Positions 5,271 through 8,821 of a stretch of 8,821 nt of DNA are shown piece after piece. Under the pieces are notes generated by a model. The model was not told the DNA's origin. It was given only the letters and a program-made list of their open reading frames with translations, and did no database searches. The DNA is from Candidatus Anderseniibacteriota bacterium. GTDB lineage: Bacteria > Patescibacteriota > Andersenbacteria > UBA10190. The position numbers and the translations under genes were made by a program. How positions within the stretch are numbered: the stretch's first letter is position 1; the number at the start of each line of letters is the position of its first letter. Location of the stretch: positions 1-8,821 of the forward strand of contig QIFI01000124.1 in NCBI GenBank assembly GCA_003229735.1, read 5' to 3'.

Positions 5271-7355
5271 TTAATTTTTTCCAGTTTTTATTTTTACTTC
5301 CTCAAGACCCTGTCCGGTAAATTTTTCATACTTACCGCACCGGCTCCCCAGCGCGCAAACCACCAGATTGTCTCGATAAATAAGAGACACCTCACATGCG
5401 TTTGAACAGCTATCACAATTAAAAGTGTAAGAGCCTAATTGAGTTTCCATCTGACAGCAATTAAACCCTCCGACGGCTTCTCGGGTAATTGCCATAAATG
5501 CCGCCCCCAAGGCGCCAGAAACTCGTTGATCCGGATGGATGTTAACTTTTTGACCGGTTAGCTCGCTAAAAGCATCCACCACGCCTTCATTAAGTGCCAC
5601 CGCTCCGGTAAACATAATTGGGCCTTCCAGCTTCTTTGATCGGCAAACATTGCTCAAATAATTTTGAGCCAACGCATTGCACATTCCTTGCAGAATTGAG
5701 TTCACTGGGTATCCGGCCTGTTGCTTCGAAACTATATCAGATTCCGCGAACACCCCGCATCTCCCGGTAATGTTAACCGCGCATTCCGCCGACCGCGCGC
5801 AAGCTCCAAATTTTTCAATGGGAATCTTGAATTCTCGAGCCGCCGCCGAAAAAAATGCGCCGGTGCCGGCCGAACAAATGCTGTTCATGTTAAACCAATT
5901 TGGAACACCAGCATGATCTAAGCTGATAAACTTACTATCCTGGCCGCCAATCTCGATGATTGATCGAACAGATGGATTAGCCAGCATGCAACTCATGACC
6001 TGGCAGCTGATTTCGTCTACGGCCAACGGAGCATTTAACAGAGCCTTGGCCAAGCCGCGACCGGATCCGGTTGTAGCCCCGCCCCTGATCTTTTTATCAG
6101 GATGTCTGCCCAGGATAGAGATAATCACTTCTTTAATAGCTTTAATCGGCTCTCGGTTTGTAAACTGATATTCGCGGTCAACAATTTCCAGCGTCTCGCC
6201 ATCCAGCAGCACCGCTTTTGTAGACGTACTGCCCACGTCAAGCCCCAACCAAAACCCAGCTCGCCTGGTGGCTAAAATCTTGTCCAGACCTTCTTTCTTA
6301 AAACGCAGCAGGTTCACCATCGCTTCCGCTCGGGTAATCAGGTTTTGCTCGCCAAATTGCTGATCGAAGACCAGATGATTCACGGGAATCCCGTAATCTT
6401 TAGACACTTCATCAATAAGGGCCGTAACCGTCGCTTCCGGCATGCAGGGAAAAGGCATAATATGCACCATCCCGTCAAATCCAGCCAAGGCATAATAGAT
6501 GGCCCAGGTGACACTCTCTTTTCCATGTCCGCCTACCGAATGTTCCGGAAAATATTTTTCCGTAGCCGCCTGGGCTTTTTGAAAAAGATCCTGGTCAACA
6601 TCAGGCCTCGATATTCGTTTTACGCATTTATTCCAGACCTCGTCCCACATTCCCAGATAAGCGAATACCGCCGTCCATCTTAATCTGTGCTTTCCCTGAA
6701 AAAGATGGCGAAAAACGAATTGGCTCAAAGGCAATGCATTGTGCACATAGGCTCCTTGGGCTTCCAGTCGCGAGATCAAATTTAGATTGGCCGCCGGCTC
6801 CAAAACCGTATAAATTTCTCCGCACACGCCAATCCTCGGCTTGCCACTAGATGAACATGCCTGCTGGTTCATGAATTTAAGATCGAAGTTCCAAAGATCT
6901 CTTAATACATCGTAAGTGAATTGCCTCTGTCCGCGTCTGGAAATATCTGGCGCCATCTCTTTCAGCCAACCGGCTATGTTTTTAGGCTGGACGGCCAAAA
7001 CATTTACCTTAATACCAAGCTGGCGCAGAATACTTTTATGTACCAGACAATACGTTTTCTGCCGACAATCACCGCAATTATCCCATTCAATTACGATTTC
7101 GTTTCCCAGCTCGTGGAGTTCAATAATACTCCCCAGCAAAATCTTGGCCGGCAGACACATATTTTCATCCATATATTGCGCCCCTCGATTGATAGTTTTT
7201 CTGGTAATCGGCGGAGCCAGGTTCAACTTAACGTTGCTTACTCCAGCTCTTTTCAATGCTCTTTCTATTGATTCCTTTAGAAATCGGCCATACTTTCCCA
7301 TTGAAGGCATTCCGACCTGTCTAACCTTCTCGATTTCCTGGAGTTTCATGGTCAT
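5271..7355 (-). CDS. Fused COG3580/DUF2229-like module and BadF/BadG/HgdC-type (2-hydroxyacyl-CoA dehydratase activase) ATPase
   Basis: This 694-residue protein has three parts. Residues 1-355 resemble COG3580 'CoA protein activase'/DUF2229 proteins: GMPSMGKYG (15-23), APPITRKTI (47-55), ENMCLPAKI (64-72), CGDCRQKTYC (94-103), HIMPFPCMPE (298-307) and the DQQFGE...TRAEAMVNLL ending (331-350). Residues 366-625 are an ASKHA-fold activase: GLDVGSTSTK (371-380), TTGSGRG (428-434), IGGQDSK (469-475), CSAGTG (494-499), GRCGVFAESD (531-540) and FTGAVALNEGV (582-592). Cys494 and Cys533 match the bridging [4Fe-4S] ligands of HgdC dimers. A Cys-rich tail (CDSCSNAC 647-654, CALGSRC 667-673) follows. Such activases use ATP to push an electron into a dehydratase or related reductase, which is not encoded nearby. 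The ATG at 7355 follows AGAGGAAGAG (7361-7370); an upstream in-frame TTG (7385) is rejected because the Shine-Dalgarno sequence lies inside it. The substrate is unknown and oxygen sensitivity is expected. Confidence 0.88.
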   Translation of the reverse strand: MTMKLQEIEKVRQVGMPSMGKYGRFLKESIERALKRAGVSNVKLNLAPPITRKTINRGAQYMDENMCLPAKILLGSIIELHELGNEIVIEWDNCGDCRQKTYCLVHKSILRQLGIKVNVLAVQPKNIAGWLKEMAPDISRRGQRQFTYDVLRDLWNFDLKFMNQQACSSSGKPRIGVCGEIYTVLEPAANLNLISRLEAQGAYVHNALPLSQFVFRHLFQGKHRLRWTAVFAYLGMWDEVWNKCVKRISRPDVDQDLFQKAQAATEKYFPEHSVGGHGKESVTWAIYYALAGFDGMVHIMPFPCMPEATVTALIDEVSKDYGIPVNHLVFDQQFGEQNLITRAEAMVNLLRFKKEGLDKILATRRAGFWLGLDVGSTSTKAVLLDGETLEIVDREYQFTNREPIKAIKEVIISILGRHPDKKIRGGATTGSGRGLAKALLNAPLAVDEISCQVMSCMLANPSVRSIIEIGGQDSKFISLDHAGVPNWFNMNSICSAGTGAFFSAAAREFKIPIEKFGACARSAECAVNITGRCGVFAESDIVSKQQAGYPVNSILQGMCNALAQNYLSNVCRSKKLEGPIMFTGAVALNEGVVDAFSELTGQKVNIHPDQRVSGALGAAFMAITREAVGGFNCCQMETQLGSYTFNCDSCSNACEVSLIYRDNLVVCALGSRCGKYEKFTGQGLEEVKIKTGKN

Positions 7356-7407
7356 AACCACTCTTCCTCTTTTTAATAGTGTCAAAGAACCAAACTACAG
7401 CCACCAC

Positions 7408-7436
7408 ACCATAAACCATTATTCAACATTTGTAAA
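7408..7436 (-). promoter_or_regulatory. Candidate promoter for the activase-like gene
   Basis: On the minus strand, TTTACA (7436-7431, 5 of 6 to TTGACA) is followed after 17 bases by TATGGT (7413-7408, 4 of 6 to TATAAT). Transcription would start near 7401, giving a leader of about 45 bases that carries the AGAGGAAGAG ribosome binding site. It lies downstream of the terminator at 7518-7555, so the gene would have its own promoter. Confidence 0.4.
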
Positions 7437-7517
7437 ACCCAAGTCTTTTTTAATGCCAGACTGGATTCGTAAAACTGGATTGAACTGACTCTCGCTTTCC
7501 AATGCAAAACTGGCCTC

Positions 7518-7555
7518 AAAAAGCCCTCATTCCAACACCTGGTGTTGGAATGGGC
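7518..7555 (-). terminator. Strong rho-independent terminator built on a perfect 12-bp inverted repeat
   Basis: CATTCCAACACC (7528-7539) and its exact complement GGTGTTGGAATG (7541-7552) flank a single T. On the minus strand the stem extends through an imperfect GCCC/GGGC (7555-7552 with 7526-7523, one bulged A) and runs straight into five T residues (7522-7518). The plus-strand side lacks a T-tract, so it acts on minus-strand transcripts, about 100 bases after the membrane protein stop at 7652. Because the core is an almost perfect palindrome, a dimeric regulator could also bind it. Confidence 0.72.
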
Positions 7556-7597
7556 CTTACGCAACCTCTAGAGGCACCATGTAACAACTTGCTTATT

Positions 7598-7623
7598 TAA
7601 ATCGCATCAATAAATCGCATCAA
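7598..7623. repeat. 13-bp perfect tandem duplication
   Basis: TAAATCGCATCAA occurs twice head to tail (7598-7610 and 7611-7623) with no mismatch. It lies 28 bases past the stop of the membrane protein gene, between that stop and the terminator at 7518-7555. Two copies could be a replication-slippage duplication or a pair of protein-binding sites. Nothing else in the window matches it. Confidence 0.75.
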
Positions 7624-7651
7624 TATTAAAAGGTAGTGGTTTCTATCCCTC

Positions 7652-8212
7652 TTATTCCTTATGCCGCCTCCTCACTGACATCAACACAGCTATCACCACC
7701 AAACTGCTCACCAATATCGGAAACCAGACTTGTGATATCCAGGGCTCCGGTATGAGAAAAAGCACATCCATCGATAATAAAGATTCCGGCCATCCGATAG
7801 TCGCCCATAATCCCAGGTAATAAAAAATATCCCAAATCGCGAATATCCATAAAAAAACCGCCCACCAGTCGCGGCGATTTTTTGCCGCTAACCAGGCCAG
7901 GCTGACTAGCATAATCATCGTGGCCGCCTCACGGGTAATTTCAATCATCATCAATCGGGGCGGCAGATTATCCAAAACCAATATCTGTTTGACTATCTCG
8001 GTGCCGGTCAGCAAGCCGATTGCACCTCGCAAATACACTACTACCACTGCTTCCACGTACCCAAATGCCGCCGCCCACAAACCTAAAATAGCCAGTTGTT
8101 TTTTAGTAACCGTAATCCCGCCTTTATTCCGCCATAATATATAAGCAAATATCGGAACAAAGATAGCCAAATTCACCCACCACGGATCAGCCCATAACCT
8201 AAAATCTGTCAT
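7652..8212 (-). CDS. Conserved multi-pass membrane protein, unnamed family
   Basis: This 186-residue integral membrane protein has about five hydrophobic segments (about 10-27, 40-60, 95-110, 115-134 and 160-180). Charged and aromatic residues are embedded in them: DPWWVNLAIFVP (9-20), AAAFGYVEAVVVVYLRG (47-63), IEITREAATMIMLV (90-103), FAIWDIFYYLGLW (124-136), GWPESLL (140-146), DVLFLIPEPW (149-158), and an Arg/His/Lys-rich C-terminus. I recall similar unnamed bacterial membrane proteins with conserved VEAxVVYLR, EIxREAAT and WDIFYY blocks. The buried Glu, Arg and Asp suggest a metal or lipid-headgroup site, but no activity is known. The ATG at 8212 is chosen because MTDFRLWADPWW fits that family; the frame reaches a TTG at 8239. 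It has no Shine-Dalgarno sequence, and a TATAAT ends six bases upstream. It follows the spermidine-synthase-like gene by 67 bases. Confidence 0.85.
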   Translation of the reverse strand: MTDFRLWADPWWVNLAIFVPIFAYILWRNKGGITVTKKQLAILGLWAAAFGYVEAVVVVYLRGAIGLLTGTEIVKQILVLDNLPPRLMMIEITREAATMIMLVSLAWLAAKNRRDWWAVFLWIFAIWDIFYYLGLWATIGWPESLLSMDVLFLIPEPWISQVWFPILVSSLVVIAVLMSVRRRHKE

Positions 8213-8218
8213 CCATAA

Positions 8219-8246
8219 ATTATATAACCCATATCCCAAAAAACAA
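8219..8246 (-). promoter_or_regulatory. Candidate promoter for a leaderless membrane-protein message
   Basis: On the minus strand, a perfect TATAAT (8224-8219) stands six bases ahead of the ATG at 8212. TTGTTT (8246-8241, 3 of 6 to TTGACA) lies 16 bases further upstream. A start site at or next to the ATG would explain the missing Shine-Dalgarno sequence. The -35 match is weak. Confidence 0.4.
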
Positions 8247-8279
8247 TCCCGCCTATTTTCTAAATGTGAATTTAATCTG

Positions 8280-8821
8280 TTACTCCACCAAACCGTCCCA
8301 ATATCGCCCCAAAATTCGTTTATCTAACGTATTAATCAATCGTTGATCCGTATTTGATTTTATCCTACCCATCAAGTCGATATCTGACGACGAGAAATCA
8401 AATATTGAATAATCTTTTGGTTCATTTGCCGCGAAAAAGTACAAGTCATTATATTCACCAGAGCTTTTGAAATATACATACGGAAAAACTTGATTCAAGG
8501 TTTGATAAATAGTGGTTATAAATTCATCGGTCCCTCCAAAAGCCCACAGCGTAAATATTCCGTCCGCCGCCAGCTTTGATTTCACTTGCTGAAAATTTTC
8601 CAATGTGTACAGCTTTGAAGAATTTGTAATAGCTGGATTCTCGATGTCAATGGCTATCAAGTCGTATTTATTAGCCGTCTCAATTAAATAGTCATACCCA
8701 TCATCGATGATTAGATTTACTTTGGGATTTTCCAGCAGATTATTAGTGTACCTGGTGAAAAATTTTGATGCCCCCACGATTTTTTTATTAATTTCGATTA
8801 TGTCATGAGTGCTGACCCGGT
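8280..8821 (-). CDS. Spermidine synthase-like methyltransferase-fold protein (5'-truncated by the window edge)
   Basis: The frame is open to the right edge, so the start lies outside; 179 residues are visible. An apparent GTG start at 8777 is internal, because the conserved IIEIN (7-11 of the visible part, family VEID) lies before it. The Rossmann-like PABS fold is shown by that acid, which binds the ribose of decarboxylated AdoMet or MTA, then IIDDGYDYL (37-45), YDLIAIDIENP (52-62), LYTLENF (70-76) and LAADGIFTLW (83-92). In polyamine aminopropyltransferases the fourth block reads DssDPxGPa. Here the first Asp is kept, the second is Glu60, and GP is lost, so polyamine synthesis is doubtful. 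CPR genomes often carry such domains behind N-terminal membrane helices, which cannot be checked here. The membrane protein gene follows after 67 bases. Confidence 0.78.
   Translation of the reverse strand, partial: RVSTHDIIEINKKIVGASKFFTRYTNNLLENPKVNLIIDDGYDYLIETANKYDLIAIDIENPAITNSSKLYTLENFQQVKSKLAADGIFTLWAFGGTDEFITTIYQTLNQVFPYVYFKSSGEYNDLYFFAANEPKDYSIFDFSSSDIDLMGRIKSNTDQRLINTLDKRILGRYWDGLVE

Noticed and set aside
7356..7385. TTG start at 7385 for the activase-like gene, adding ten residues
   Set aside because: The AGAGGAAGAG ribosome binding site lies inside this extension and points to the ATG at 7355.
6916..7488. 190-residue plus-strand ORF antisense to the activase-like gene
   Set aside because: It overlaps the conserved N-terminal module on the opposite strand and shows no motif of its own.
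7382..7564. 60-residue minus-strand ORF in the gap upstream of the activase-like gene
   Set aside because: It spans the terminator hairpin and the candidate promoter, has no ribosome binding site and resembles no family. Chance ORF.
8775..8777. GTG at 8777 as the start of the spermidine-synthase-like gene
   Set aside because: The frame stays open to the edge and encodes the conserved acidic EIN strand before this codon, so the gene is truncated by the window.

Overview
The window looks like a chromosomal piece of a Candidate Phyla Radiation (Patescibacteria) bacterium. This is inferred from which protein families are present, not from a marker gene. A split transketolase, RpiB and an RPE-like protein are packed into one operon. 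There is also a DUF378 membrane protein with a CxxC tail and a membrane-anchored protein of a type I associate with these genomes. TGA ends the tktC-like gene and no in-frame TGA is read as Gly, so the UGA=Gly code of Gracilibacteria/SR1 is not indicated. I see no rRNA, tRNA, CRISPR, IS element or phage gene.

Region 1 (3400 down to 1, minus strand) is a non-oxidative pentose-phosphate operon: a candidate promoter and structured leader, rpiB, an rpe-like gene one base downstream, then transketolase N-half, transketolase C-half, and the first 28 codons of a Pro/Ala/Glu-rich protein that runs off the left edge. Together these interconvert ribulose-5-P, ribose-5-P, xylulose-5-P and sedoheptulose-7-P/glyceraldehyde-3-P. 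Both small isomerases carry substitutions at positions that are catalytic or metal-binding in the classical enzymes.

Region 2 (3414-5235) has three small genes: a membrane-anchored protein with an extracytoplasmic domain (+), a DUF378 two-helix membrane protein (-), and a DPM1-like GT2 glycosyltransferase (+).

Region 3 (5271-7355, minus) is one 694-residue protein joining a COG3580/DUF2229-like module to a BadF/BadG/HgdC-type ATPase and a Cys-rich tail. It resembles the 2-hydroxyacyl-CoA dehydratase/activase world, but no separate dehydratase subunits are nearby. A terminator with a seven-T tract follows it.

Region 4 (7356-7651) has no convincing gene. It holds a strong minus-strand terminator built on a perfect 12-bp inverted repeat, a 13-bp tandem duplication, a candidate promoter for the region 3 gene and some short ACTGG repeats.

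Region 5 (7652-8821, minus) has a conserved multi-pass membrane protein and the 3' part of a spermidine-synthase-like gene that enters from the right edge. Several starts (3414, 4507, 8212 and perhaps 2019) have no Shine-Dalgarno sequence. At 4507, 8212 and 2019 a -10-like box sits 6 bases ahead of the ATG, which suggests leaderless transcripts. Other genes (2007, 4367, 7355) have clear ribosome binding sites.
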